This document shows positions 1 to 7,553 of a DNA stretch of 23,914 nt, piece by piece. Each line of letters starts with the position of its first letter. Position 1 is the first letter of the stretch. Origin of the DNA: Candidatus Iainarchaeum sp. (lineage in GTDB: Archaea; Iainarchaeota; Iainarchaeia; Iainarchaeales; GCA-2688035); contig JAQTPU010000002.1 of NCBI GenBank assembly GCA_028712575.1, forward strand, positions 1 through 23,914. Direction: 5' to 3'. The notes below the pieces were generated by a model, which did no database searches, was not told the DNA's origin, and worked only from the letters and a program-made list of their open reading frames with translations. The position numbers and the translations under genes are program-made.

Positions 1-2441
1 GTTTTTGCGAATATTACCACTGCCAGCCCGATTAGTATTATCAGGAACGGGTTTGTTTCGGGTATTGCTGACTGCCTTATCGCATAGGTTGAAATTCCCC
101 TTTGCGCCTGGTCGTCTGTTTTGCTTCCGTTTTTTATTGTAAAAATGCATTGGTACAAATAGCCGGGCGGGAATGAGTTTTTTGGGATGTCCATTTGGAA
201 TGCCCGGGTTTCTTCTGCATTGAGTGTTTTTGTAACCGGGTTTATTGCCGGCATGGCGGCATTTTGTGCAGTGCACTGCATTTCTGCCCTTGCATCCCCG
301 GCGGAGTTTCCATTATTTTTCACTATTACATTGATTCTGTTTTCTTCTTCAACATTCATCCGTGTCTGGCCCACTGCAATTGCAAAGCCGGTTGGTTCCA
401 TTGCTTTGCCGCTTTCCCTGCCTGCAAGAACCACTGCAGGAAATTCGTATTTTATGTCCACTATGCTGAATTTTGCACTGCCCGGGCCGCTGCAGCCGCC
501 CGGGTCTGCTGGATATTCGCAATTTCCGCTTGTTGTGCTGCATGTTCCCGGGTTTATTTCGCAATTGCCCGGCGTGTTGCATGTTTTTTGCGTGTGGCTG
601 CATGTTCCGTCTGTTTCGCATTTGTCTGTTGTGCACGGCTTGTTGTCGTTGCATTCGCTGTTGCTGCTGCAGCAGTTTTGTATTTGGGCGTATTCACAGT
701 TTCCCTGTGCATTGCATGTTCCCGCGGGGTTTTCGCATTGCCCTGGGTTATCGCATGTTTTCGGCAGGTAGCTGCAGTTCCCTGTTGTTGTGTCGCAAGT
801 GCCCGGCAGTTCCTGGCAGGTTCCGGGTGTGCCGCATGTTTTTTGCGTGTTTCTGCATGTTCCCGCATCGCATGTGTCTGTTGTGCATGCGTCATTGTCG
901 CTGCATTGGCTGTTGCTGCCGCAGTTTTTGCAGTCGTTGTCGTTCTGGCTTGTGCAGCCTGCGGGGCAGCATCCGTCGCTGCTGATGCAGGCGGTTATTT
1001 TCGTGTGGGCGCATGCCGATTCCCAGTCGCATGAGAGCATGTTCTTTGAATTCGGCGTGCAACCCGCAGCATTGCAGGAATCGATTGTGCATGCATCATG
1101 GTCCTTGCAGGACTGCAGGAGCTCGTATGTTGCGCAGGCATTGCCATTGGCATAAGGCGGATTGAAAAAATTTGTGCCAGTCCCATTGCAGGGAAGGATG
1201 TTCCAATTGTCCTTTACCCACAATTGTTTTTCTTCCGGCCTGTAATTTGTTTCGCAGTAATATTCAAACCTTGTTTCAGGCATGGCAGTGAGTGCAATGG
1301 GGATTGCAGGCCAAATAATCATTGATCCAATAGTGCTGTAGCGCGGGCTCTCAAAAAAGGGGATGCAGGCTATTTCCGAATCGAATACTGCCTTGCCCTG
1401 GCCTGTGCAATTTCCAAAGCCAGGCCCAGATGCCTGCGGATTGTAGATTAAAGCAGTTTCCGGGCTTGTTTCCGGATTGCATCCGCTTGGTTCCGTGCAC
1501 ACGCCGTTGGAGCAAGCTTTTTTGTCTGCGCTGCAGTCATATTCTGTTTTGAGATAATCCTTTCCCTCGCAATTGTATTCTATGAGGGTTTTGTTGTCTA
1601 TGCAATAATCCGTCAGTCTCCAGGGAATGCCTGGCCCGGGGCTGGAGCCATACCAGCCGTGGATTGTGAATCCTGTCACTGTTCCCTTTATTTCATAAGA
1701 CCCGTTGTCTGTGTCTGTGCAGCTGCTTGGATGGAACCCGTTGCTGGAAAAACAGCTTCCAATTCGTTCGTATCCCCCGTTCTGGCATTCAAACAGGGAT
1801 TGGCCAATGAAAGATACATCGGCTTCGCAATACTGGTCATATCCTGGTATGCACAGGGATGTGTCATCCGGATTGCAGCAGGGCGGAGTATCGCAGAATT
1901 CATTTGTTTCATCTGTGCATATGCCGTGCTGCCCCCAAATTGTCCATGGCCCGACGCAGCTTTCAAATGCAGGCTCGATGTTGCCGTCTGCACTGCAGCC
2001 ATACCTTACTATTGTCCTGGGGTCATAGCACTCGTCTTTTTTTGTGAATGTAAGGCCTCCGCCAAAAGGGATGTTGGTTGTTGTTGTAATGCCGTTGCTG
2101 CTTGTGCAGCTCCATTCAGGGCCTGCACAGCCTATTTGCGGAGATTCAAGAAACGGCGACTTTGACATTTTTGTGCAGTGCCAGTCTTTTCCCAATGCTG
2201 TGCAGTCAGATGCCTTGACAAACCTGTTGGCTTTGTTTAAGGCAGAATCCGGATGCCCGCAAACATCTGCTACAGCGTCGCATTTTTCAAGAATGTTGCT
2301 ATTGCACCTTACTGCGCCTTCCTGGCAGCCGCAGCATTCGTTATAGGAAAAGCCCGGGAGCAAAGGGGTGTCTGCGCCTGCTTTTCCAAGAAATATGGCT
2401 GCAATTATAATTGCCATAAGGAGAATTTTTTGCAAATTCAT
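1..2441 (-). CDS. Secreted Cys-rich surface protein with CTDC-type repeats and C-terminal anchor (3' end cut by window edge)
   Basis: The minus-strand frame starting at ATG 2441 is open to base 1, about 813 codons, with no stop; the end must lie just beyond the edge. Residues 1-23 form a signal peptide (MNLQKILLMAIIIAAIF then GKAGA). The body is very Cys-rich, with spaced pairs such as ECCGCQ near the N-terminus. From about residue 445 to 645 there are repeated modules built on CxDxDACTxDxC, resembling the Dictyostelium CTDC repeat (PF00526) found in many prokaryotic surface proteins. A Cys-free Ig/CARDB-like segment follows at about 650-790. The tail reads AIPETNPFLIILIGLAVVIFAK, split here as a PETNP motif, a short hydrophobic helix and a Lys. 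Inference: an exported, disulfide-rich adhesin or envelope protein, membrane-anchored or processed by an archaeosortase. No enzymatic domain was recognised. Confidence 0.85.
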   Translation of the reverse strand, partial: MNLQKILLMAIIIAAIFLGKAGADTPLLPGFSYNECCGCQEGAVRCNSNILEKCDAVADVCGHPDSALNKANRFVKASDCTALGKDWHCTKMSKSPFLESPQIGCAGPEWSCTSSNGITTTTNIPFGGGLTFTKKDECYDPRTIVRYGCSADGNIEPAFESCVGPWTIWGQHGICTDETNEFCDTPPCCNPDDTSLCIPGYDQYCEADVSFIGQSLFECQNGGYERIGSCFSSNGFHPSSCTDTDNGSYEIKGTVTGFTIHGWYGSSPGPGIPWRLTDYCIDNKTLIEYNCEGKDYLKTEYDCSADKKACSNGVCTEPSGCNPETSPETALIYNPQASGPGFGNCTGQGKAVFDSEIACIPFFESPRYSTIGSMIIWPAIPIALTAMPETRFEYYCETNYRPEEKQLWVKDNWNILPCNGTGTNFFNPPYANGNACATYELLQSCKDHDACTIDSCNAAGCTPNSKNMLSCDWESACAHTKITACISSDGCCPAGCTSQNDNDCKNCGSNSQCSDNDACTTDTCDAGTCRNTQKTCGTPGTCQELPGTCDTTTGNCSYLPKTCDNPGQCENPAGTCNAQGNCEYAQIQNCCSSNSECNDNKPCTTDKCETDGTCSHTQKTCNTPGNCEINPGTCSTTSGNCEYPADPGGCSGPGSAKFSIVDIKYEFPAVVLAGRESGKAMEPTGFAIAVGQTRMNVEEENRINVIVKNNGNSAGDARAEMQCTAQNAAMPAINPVTKTLNAEETRAFQMDIPKNSFPPGYLYQCIFTIKNGSKTDDQAQRGISTYAIRQSAIPETNPFLIILIGLAVVIFAK
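505..1109 (-). repeat. Tandem Cys-rich CTDC-like modules inside the surface protein gene
   Basis: Three related modules are read on the minus strand. They begin with CKDHDACTIDSC (from 1109), CSDNDACTTDTC (about 910) and CNDNKPCTTDKC (about 660). Each of the last two is followed by short Cys-framed units of the type KTCxTPGxCxxxPGTC. The acidic DxDxC pattern resembles calcium-binding loops; that role is inference. Repeated DNA words on the plus strand, such as gcatgttttttgcgtg, mark the same units. Confidence 0.75.
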
Positions 2442-2460
2442 GCTAAAAATATGTTTTTTT

Positions 2461-2470
2461 ATTATAAAAG
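2461..2470 (-). promoter_or_regulatory. TATA-like box for the Cys-rich surface protein gene
   Basis: Read on the minus strand the sequence is cttttataat, centred about 25 bases before ATG 2441. That spacing matches leaderless archaeal transcription, and no Shine-Dalgarno sequence precedes the ATG. Confidence 0.5.
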
Positions 2471-2524
2471 CCTGTGTTTTTTTGGCTGTTATTATTGCCG
2501 TAAACAGCGGAAACACGCTTTCTT

Positions 2525-2538
2525 TTAATTAATAAACC
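2525..2538 (+). promoter_or_regulatory. TATA-like box for hel308
   Basis: The AT-rich stretch ttaattaataaacc is centred about 28 bases before ATG 2559. This supports the ATG at 2559 rather than the TTG at 2544 as the translation start. The 117-base gap also carries the divergent promoter of the Cys-rich gene. Confidence 0.45.
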
Positions 2539-2558
2539 TTTTTTTGCCCTATCCTTTT

Positions 2559-4676
2559 ATGGAAAAAGAAATTGAAAAAAATGTCCTGTCTGCAAATAAT
2601 TTTTCCTCTTTCAATCCGATGCAGGAAAAAGTCGTTTCTTCAGGGCTTTTTGAAAAAAGCCTTGTTGTTTCCTCGCCGACAGCTTCGGGCAAAACAATTA
2701 TTGCGGAGCTTGCCGCGCTGCATTCAATCATCAAGGAGAAGCGCAAGGTTGTCTACACCTGCCCTTTGCGTGCGCTCGCTTCTGAACATTTTGAGGATTT
2801 CAGGCGCAAATACTCCGCAGGCCTGTTTATCAGGTTTGCATTGAGCACAGGGGACCTTGATTCAAGTTCCTCCTATCTTGCAAATTACGACTGCATTTTC
2901 ACGACATATGAAAAGCTCGAATCCCTTATACGCCACAATGCAGACTGGCTTTCAGGAATAGGGCTTGTGATTGTCGATGAAATCCATGAAATGGATTCCG
3001 GCAGGGGCCCCACAATTGAGGTTGCTGTTGCAAAGCTGCGCCTGATAAATCCCTGCTTGAATGTTCTGGGGCTTTCCGCAACAATTCCAAATGCAAAAAA
3101 AATCGCTTCCTGGTTAAATGCCGGGCTTGTTGAATCAGATTACAGGCCAGTCCCTTTGAAGGAAGGGGTTTTCTTCAATGAAAAAATTTTTTTTGCAGAT
3201 TCCGAAGAAAGCCTTGAAGGCGGTTTTGGAAGGACTGCGCACGCGCCCTTAATGGCGCTTGTCAGCGACACTATTGTTGAAAAGAAAAAGCAGGTGCTTG
3301 TTTTTGCAAACACGCGCAAAAGCGCAGAGGCCTCGGCAAGCCTGCTTGCAAATTTCATTGGAAAAACATTATTGGAAAAGGAAAAAGATTCTTTGTCTAA
3401 AATTTCTTTCGGAATTCTTAATTCCCTTGAAAATCCGACTGAACAGTGCAGAAAGCTTTCTTTCCTTGTTGAAAAAGGGGTTGCTTTTCACCATGCTGGC
3501 CTGCTGCAGAAACAGCGCTCGCTTGTTGAAAAGGCTTTCAGGGAGAACAGGATAAAAGTAATTTGTGCAACAACAACTTTGGGTGCGGGCGTCAATACTC
3601 CCGCCCATACTGTAATTATTCCCTCTCTTTACCGTTATGGTTCTGCAGGAATGGAAAGAATTTCCGTTAGGGAGTATAAGCAACTCTGCGGCCGTGCAGG
3701 CAGGCCAAAATTTGACAGCGAGGGAAGGAGCATTGTTTTTGCTCGCAGTGATTCAGACAGGGAGGATGTGCTTGAAAATTTTGTAAACGGGGAAATAGAG
3801 GAAATTAATTCCAGGCTCGGCCTGGAGCCTGTTTTGAGAATGCATCTGCTTTCCCTTGTTGCAAATCATTTTGTTTTTGACTTAAAGTCCATGGAAAGCT
3901 TTTTTTCCAAGACCTTTTATGCAAAGCAATTCGGAAATCTGCATGGGCTTCTGGACAAAACCGCGCAAATCCTCGGGCAGCTTGGTGAAATGGGCTTTAT
4001 TTCCGGCGGTTCAGAGACTGAATTCAGGGCTACAAAACTCGGCATGCGTGTTTCAGAGCTCTATCTTGACCCTGTTTCTGCTTTTTCAATTGTCCAGGGA
4101 TTAAAGTCAAAACGCAAGTTCTCGGATTTTTTTTACCTTTACCTTTTTTCGAATACTTTTGAATTTTTTCCCTGGCAGTCAGTCCCGAAAAAGAAAGAGC
4201 CTGAATTATGGGAATCCCTTTCCTCGAGGGAAGGGGAACTGCCTATTGACCTTGCAAGGGAACAGTTTTTTGACATGGATTTGTTAAGAAAATTCAATTC
4301 CGCGCTTCTTTTGGATTCCTGGATTAATGAAAAGCCCGAACAATTGCTTTTGGATGATTTTAATGTCCAGCCCGGAATTCTGCACAGCAAGCTTAACATC
4401 TGCGACTGGCTTGCGTATTCCTCTCTTGAACTTGCAAAACTGGTTAATGCGGAAAATCATTTTGTTCCCCTTTCCAAAATCAGGAAGCGCTTGAAACACG
4501 GAATAAAAGAGGAATTAATCAATTTGTGCGAGGTCCGCGGAATTGGAAGAGTAAGGGCAAGGCGCCTGTGGCGCTCCAATGTGCGCAGTGTTGCAGAACT
4601 GAAAAAAACAGATATAAAGGATTTGCAGCGCATTCTGGGAGAAAAGGTTGCGGAAAAAATCAAGGAAGCAATCTGA
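2559..4676 (+). CDS. hel308: ATP-dependent DNA helicase Hel308
   Basis: This is a superfamily 2 helicase of 705 residues, the usual length of archaeal Hel308, which unwinds lagging strands and D-loops at stalled replication forks. Visible motifs in order are the Q-type motif FNPMQEKVV (18-26), Walker A SPTASGKT (39-46), motif II DEIH (140-143), motif III SAT (173-175), FHHAGL (310-315), ATTTLGAGVNTPAH (337-350) and motif VI QLCGRAGRP (375-383). A winged-helix/ratchet region fills the middle. The C-terminus (about 650-705) is a helix-hairpin-helix segment with RGIGRVRARRL, the autoinhibitory domain V type. The start ATG 2559 is preferred because of its promoter spacing; a TTG five codons upstream is the alternative. 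Two small basic genes follow on the same strand. Confidence 0.95.
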   Translation: MEKEIEKNVLSANNFSSFNPMQEKVVSSGLFEKSLVVSSPTASGKTIIAELAALHSIIKEKRKVVYTCPLRALASEHFEDFRRKYSAGLFIRFALSTGDLDSSSSYLANYDCIFTTYEKLESLIRHNADWLSGIGLVIVDEIHEMDSGRGPTIEVAVAKLRLINPCLNVLGLSATIPNAKKIASWLNAGLVESDYRPVPLKEGVFFNEKIFFADSEESLEGGFGRTAHAPLMALVSDTIVEKKKQVLVFANTRKSAEASASLLANFIGKTLLEKEKDSLSKISFGILNSLENPTEQCRKLSFLVEKGVAFHHAGLLQKQRSLVEKAFRENRIKVICATTTLGAGVNTPAHTVIIPSLYRYGSAGMERISVREYKQLCGRAGRPKFDSEGRSIVFARSDSDREDVLENFVNGEIEEINSRLGLEPVLRMHLLSLVANHFVFDLKSMESFFSKTFYAKQFGNLHGLLDKTAQILGQLGEMGFISGGSETEFRATKLGMRVSELYLDPVSAFSIVQGLKSKRKFSDFFYLYLFSNTFEFFPWQSVPKKKEPELWESLSSREGELPIDLAREQFFDMDLLRKFNSALLLDSWINEKPEQLLLDDFNVQPGILHSKLNICDWLAYSSLELAKLVNAENHFVPLSKIRKRLKHGIKEELINLCEVRGIGRVRARRLWRSNVRSVAELKKTDIKDLQRILGEKVAEKIKEAI

Positions 4677-4683
4677 CAGTGAA

Positions 4684-4692
4684 ATATTTAAA
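4684..4692 (+). promoter_or_regulatory. TATA-like box for the small basic protein gene
   Basis: The sequence atatttaaa lies in the 38-base gap after hel308, centred 27 bases before ATG 4715. This indicates an own, probably leaderless, transcript rather than mere read-through from the helicase gene. Confidence 0.55.
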
Positions 4693-4714
4693 CTCCGAAA
4701 GCAAATAATACCTT

Positions 4715-4951
4715 ATGGCAATCAGGATAAGGAAAAAGCGCATTGTGCGGATTGCGGATTATTTCGGGCATAACAGGAGAAAGGCCCGTGAACCGAGAAG
4801 AAAAGGCAGGGAAGGTCTTTCGCCTTCTTTTCCAGGCGGCAAATATGTGGGCAAATACAGGTTTCCCAACAAGGAAGGCAATCCCTGGAAGCCTGACCAA
4901 AGGCCCTATGCTTTAGGCAAGGGCAAAAAAGGCAGGCGCGCAGCTGATTAA
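4715..4951 (+). CDS. Small highly basic protein of unknown function
   Basis: This 78-residue protein is not recognised. It is extremely rich in Arg and Lys (MAIRIRKKRIVRIADYFG at the start, LGKGKKGRRAAD at the end) and has a central Gly/Pro/aromatic stretch (SFPGGKYVGKYRFPNKEGN). It has no signal peptide or membrane segment. Such composition suits binding to RNA, DNA or the ribosome; that is inference from charge only. The ATG is supported by the TATA-like box 27 bases upstream. It lies 16 bases before the next small basic gene and 38 bases after hel308, so co-transcription with the former is likely. Confidence 0.7.
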   Translation: MAIRIRKKRIVRIADYFGHNRRKAREPRRKGREGLSPSFPGGKYVGKYRFPNKEGNPWKPDQRPYALGKGKKGRRAAD

Positions 4952-4967
4952 TAAATCTGGTGTTTTT

Positions 4968-5360
4968 TTGGCGAGAAAACCGATAAGGCGGAAGGAAGAA
5001 AGGCTTGTTTTGTCCGGCTTTAGGCAAGTTGATCTTGAAAGGGCAAGGGCAGACCACATGACGAAGTTTCCCGAAAAAAGGGTCAGTTACCATGCTGATA
5101 AGATAAGAAAAGCCCTTATTGCAAAAAGGGTTGATTGGAAAGAAATCGACAAGTCAATTTCATATTTTGAATTATTTTTAAGCAGAGTGATTGAAGTAAA
5201 CAAAAAATGGGCGAAATCATTGAGAAGCAAAATCCGCGCTGGCTTGAAAATTTCTCCAAAAGAGGAGGGCTCTATTAGAAGAGTCAAGGTAATTCAGGAC
5301 AGGTTTGTTTCAGTTCTTGCTCGGATAAAAGCCAGAAGAAAAAAAGAACTTGGCTACTGA
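4968..5360 (+). CDS. Basic helical protein of unknown function
   Basis: This 130-residue protein starts at TTG 4968 (MARKPIRRKEERL). No family was recognised. It is basic and predicted mostly helical, with long amphipathic stretches such as SYFELFLSRVIEVNKKWAKSL and a Lys/Arg-rich C-terminus (ARIKARRKKELGY). It has no membrane segment or Cys motif. It follows the 78-residue basic gene by 16 bases and converges with the membrane-protein gene on the other strand, with only five bases between the stops. A nucleic-acid-binding role is possible from charge alone. The start is uncertain because no ATG occurs earlier than residue 31 in this frame. Confidence 0.7.
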   Translation: MARKPIRRKEERLVLSGFRQVDLERARADHMTKFPEKRVSYHADKIRKALIAKRVDWKEIDKSISYFELFLSRVIEVNKKWAKSLRSKIRAGLKISPKEEGSIRRVKVIQDRFVSVLARIKARRKKELGY

Positions 5361-5365
5361 CCTTT

Positions 5366-6115
5366 TTACGGTTTTACAGGCGCAGATCCCGGCCAGAGCC
5401 AGATAAGGGCAATGATTATTATCAGGACTATTGTCCAGAACCAGCGGTTTGTAATAATTCTTCTGATTAATCCGCTGCCTGCAATTGTTTTTCCAGTGCC
5501 CACTGCGTATTTTCCCCATGCGCTTGGGCTTTGCAATTCGTAAAGAGCTTCTCCTGTTATTTCCATCAGGCCTTTTTTTCTTTCAGGAATTTCCTCTTCT
5601 CCGAAAACCTGCCCGTTTGTTCCAGACACTTCAAGTTCGTAATTTCCTTCAGCAACTTCAATGCCGATTATCCACATGGGGTAATAAATCATTTTCATCT
5701 GTGTAATAAGAACGTTTCTTGTGTGTGATTCGAGGAATTCCGCTGTTTTTACTTGTGCAAGCTTTTCAGCTTCCTTCTGGTTCATTGAAGGCTTGTCCAC
5801 TTCAATCGGCACATTAGGGCTTTTTCTTGTGAATTCCGCGCCTTCCAGTTCCTCGGATACTTCTTCGTCTATTTCCGCAGTGACTGCGTTTAACGCTAGC
5901 CGGCCGCGCTGTGTTTCTGAAATTTTGCGCTCGCCGTCTTCTTTTTTTTCCTCAAAAAAAGCGTCGTAAAAAAAAATGTAGTATGGCACGTAAGAAAGAG
6001 TAAGGTCTGACTGCTTGAATTCGTGCCAGTTTTTTTTCTTTAATGCTTCGGCAACAAGGTTTTTTGCCTCTTCCAAGCCGAAGGATAAAGAAAATGAAGG
6101 CTTGCCCAGGTACAT
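5366..6115 (-). CDS. Membrane-anchored protein with two YxP-type domains, function unknown
   Basis: This 249-residue protein has a single strong membrane helix near its C-terminus (RWFWTIVLIIIIALIWLWPG), leaving a large soluble part. Two segments look like divergent copies of one beta-rich unit: LSYVPYYIFFYDAFFE near residue 41 and MIYYPMWIIGIEVAEG near 143. Each is followed by charged, G-containing strands. Similar Y-x-P-x-W/Y units occur in prokaryotic membrane-bound proteins of unknown role, so no function is offered. A very acidic linker (EIDEEVSEELEGAEF) separates the halves. ATG 6115 has no clear Shine-Dalgarno site; an AT-rich box ttattaaag (read on the minus strand) lies about 31 bases upstream. 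SepF lies upstream on the same strand. Confidence 0.75.
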   Translation of the reverse strand: MYLGKPSFSLSFGLEEAKNLVAEALKKKNWHEFKQSDLTLSYVPYYIFFYDAFFEEKKEDGERKISETQRGRLALNAVTAEIDEEVSEELEGAEFTRKSPNVPIEVDKPSMNQKEAEKLAQVKTAEFLESHTRNVLITQMKMIYYPMWIIGIEVAEGNYELEVSGTNGQVFGEEEIPERKKGLMEITGEALYELQSPSAWGKYAVGTGKTIAGSGLIRRIITNRWFWTIVLIIIIALIWLWPGSAPVKP

Positions 6116-6154
6116 TCAAATCGTACTTATTGGCTGCCTTTCTCTTTAATAAAT

Positions 6155-6514
6155 TTATTGAGCGCTTTTCTTTTTCATTATTTTAACATTTGCAGGCGTT
6201 ACTATTACCCTGTCCTGTGAAATCCGCGCAATGTCGCCGTTTATTCCTTCGACTCCGGCTTTTACCTGCGCAATGTATTCCTTGAGTTTTGTTGCGTTTC
6301 TCTTGTTCAGGTCGCCGATATTCAGCAAGAGGACATTTCCTGCTTTTGCCTCGTTCATTATTATTTCAATGTCTTCAGGCCTGTTCAAATTGAACGACTT
6401 TACATATGCATCAGCGTTTTCATATGCCGTGTCTTCCTCAACATCAATGTTGTTCAGGACCTCTTCAATGTCAACTTCGTCCCCTCTCTTGAGAACTTTT
6501 TCCAAAAAAGCCAT
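6155..6514 (-). CDS. sepF: Cell division protein SepF
   Basis: This 119-residue protein matches archaeal SepF, the membrane anchor that binds the C-terminal tail of FtsZ and recruits it to the division plane. The N-terminus MAFLEKVLKRG suits a short amphipathic membrane-targeting helix. An acidic linker (about 13-30) leads to the core fold with YVKSFNLNRPEDIEIIMNE, the beta-strand GNVLLLNIGDLNKRN and the end GDIARISQDRVIVTPANVKI, all typical of the SepF/DUF552 family. ATG 6514 is chosen because GGGGTGA sits directly before it; a GTG three codons upstream lies inside that Shine-Dalgarno sequence and is unlikely. No ftsZ is in the window. The gene has its own promoter. Confidence 0.92.
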   Translation of the reverse strand: MAFLEKVLKRGDEVDIEEVLNNIDVEEDTAYENADAYVKSFNLNRPEDIEIIMNEAKAGNVLLLNIGDLNKRNATKLKEYIAQVKAGVEGINGDIARISQDRVIVTPANVKIMKKKSAQ

Positions 6515-6519
6515 TTTTT

Positions 6520-6526
6520 TCACCCC
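6520..6526 (-). promoter_or_regulatory. Shine-Dalgarno site of sepF
   Basis: Read on the minus strand the bases are GGGGTGA, five bases before ATG 6514. This decides the start against the upstream GTG at 6523. Confidence 0.8.
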
Positions 6527-6549
6527 AAATTAAAATTAATATTCAAAAT

Positions 6550-6563
6550 TTTATAATATATTC
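6550..6563 (-). promoter_or_regulatory. TATA-like box for sepF
   Basis: Read on the minus strand the sequence is gaatatattataaa. Transcription about 25 bases downstream would give a leader of roughly 15 bases, just enough to include the GGGGTGA ribosome site. Confidence 0.6.
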
Positions 6564-6577
6564 ACCTATGCCAACAG

Positions 6578-6652
6578 TTTAAATACTTAGCGCAAAAAAA
6601 ACCAGTAATTTGCATTCTGGAAGGGGCTACGATTGGCTTTCTAAATTTTTTT
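6578..6652 (+). promoter_or_regulatory. Orphan TATA-like box followed by a possible short transcript ending in a T run
   Basis: A TATA-like tttaaatac (6578-6586) points rightward but no open frame follows. About 60 bases later is a run of seven T (6646-6652). Between them is a weak ccag/ctgg inverted repeat. A very short non-coding RNA is possible, but the signals are simple enough to arise by chance in AT-rich DNA. Confidence 0.2.
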
Positions 6653-6709
6653 CAGTGAAAAAATTATTTTTCCGAATTTAACAGTAAAAAAATTATCTTC
6701 AACAAGCAG

Positions 6710-6719
6710 ATATTTATAT
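6710..6719 (+). promoter_or_regulatory. TATA box for the PsbP-like lipoprotein gene
   Basis: The sequence atatttatat is centred 28 bases before ATG 6743, the best TATA match in the window. It indicates a leaderless transcript; no Shine-Dalgarno site precedes the ATG. Confidence 0.7.
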
Positions 6720-6742
6720 GGCAAATTACTTTAGACTAAATC

Positions 6743-7300
6743 ATGAAAATCAAAATTCTCTTATTCGGATTTGTTATTTTTGCAGTTTTGTTCAGCGGGT
6801 GCACACAACCAGTCAAAAATGGGGTCACATCACAAAACGCAGATGGTTCTTTTACATATCAAAACTCAAGTTATGGCTTCAAAATAAGTTATCCCCAGGA
6901 CTGGGCTTTGAGAGATGAAAGCAATAATGCTTTTGGAAATTTTGATGTTAGTTTCAGTTCTAAAAGTGGCAGTTCTGAGATTATTGGGATTCAAGTGTTT
7001 TCATCAAGCTATTCCCCTGAAGAATTAGACAGCACTGTTTCGGAAATGTCCCAAGCAATCACTTTGGGCGGGGCAAAAATACAAAGCACAGAGCCGTTTA
7101 AAATCGCCAATAGCCCTGCAAAAAAAGTTGTTTCTTCAAACCAAGGAGATTCAAGAATTATTAAAAGTACAAACATTTTTACAATAAAAAATGGAAAACT
7201 TTACCTAATCAAATATGTTGCTCCGGAGCAGGCATACGAAGCCAATAAGGAAAAAACCCAAAAGATAATTGACTCCTTCGAATTTATTGCCCTTAATTAG
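6743..7300 (+). CDS. PsbP-like lipoprotein
   Basis: This 185-residue protein begins with a lipoprotein signal peptide: a basic start MKIKILLFG, a hydrophobic core, then the lipobox LFSGC with Cys at residue 20, giving a lipid-anchored extracytoplasmic protein. The mature part has the opening typical of PsbP-like/DUF1795 domains, YGFKISYPQDWALRDE (about 48-63). The alternating strands that follow end in KIIDSFEFIAL, again typical of that fold. Members of this fold act as small exported binding or assembly factors; no specific role can be assigned. The gene stands alone with a strong TATA box. It lies directly upstream of the AT-rich gap before orc1/cdc6 but has no obvious functional link to it. 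Confidence 0.85.
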   Translation: MKIKILLFGFVIFAVLFSGCTQPVKNGVTSQNADGSFTYQNSSYGFKISYPQDWALRDESNNAFGNFDVSFSSKSGSSEIIGIQVFSSSYSPEELDSTVSEMSQAITLGGAKIQSTEPFKIANSPAKKVVSSNQGDSRIIKSTNIFTIKNGKLYLIKYVAPEQAYEANKEKTQKIIDSFEFIALN

Positions 7301-7412
7301 CATTGTTCATTAAATCTCTGCAGAAATTGTTCAGAAATCAGGCCCCTGGTTTTTCTTTTAACCAAAAACTGTTTCCCTTTGTGTTTTTTTGTTCACAATC
7401 CAAAGAATATTA

Positions 7413-7433
7413 GCGGAATTGGTTCGCTTCCGC
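7413..7433. repeat. Inverted repeat, 6-base arms
   Basis: GCGGAA (7413-7418) and TTCCGC (7428-7433) are perfect inverted copies around a nine-base spacer. This could be a hairpin or a protein site in the candidate origin region. Confidence 0.45.
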
Positions 7434-7488
7434 AAATAAATCTTTTTTTATTAAACATAGGGCGTAATATACTAACAATTAATTTTTT

Positions 7489-7502
7489 CGGAAATTTTTC
7501 CG
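7489..7502. repeat. Palindromic element cggaaa-tt-tttccg
   Basis: Six-base inverted arms flank a two-base centre in the gap before orc1/cdc6. It shares the core CGGAA/TTCCG with the repeat at 7413-7433, so the two may be copies of one binding site. Confidence 0.45.
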
Positions 7503-7553
7503 TTATTGGGTGTAATTGCGGTTTTTTTTTGCAGGTTCTTTGGGGTTCTTGAA

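Larger units (their letters stand above)
7301..7553. other. AT-rich gap before orc1/cdc6, candidate replication origin
   Basis: This is the longest non-coding stretch in the window (253 bases). It is AT-rich with long T runs and holds two short inverted repeats (7413-7433 and 7489-7502). Archaeal origins often lie next to orc1/cdc6. I could not find a convincing match to the euryarchaeal origin recognition box, so the origin call rests on position and composition. The region must also contain the orc1/cdc6 promoter; taatatac at 7466-7473 is the best box. Confidence 0.35.

Noticed and set aside
187..1325. Long plus-strand frames rich in Cys and aromatic residues
   Set aside because: They lie opposite the minus-strand Cys-rich gene, whose frame has a signal peptide, ordered Cys modules and a membrane tail. 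The plus frames have none of these and overlap each other.
7413..7433. Possible tRNA T-arm (ggttcg within a stem)
   Set aside because: The loop is nine bases and no acceptor, D or anticodon arms can be built around it.
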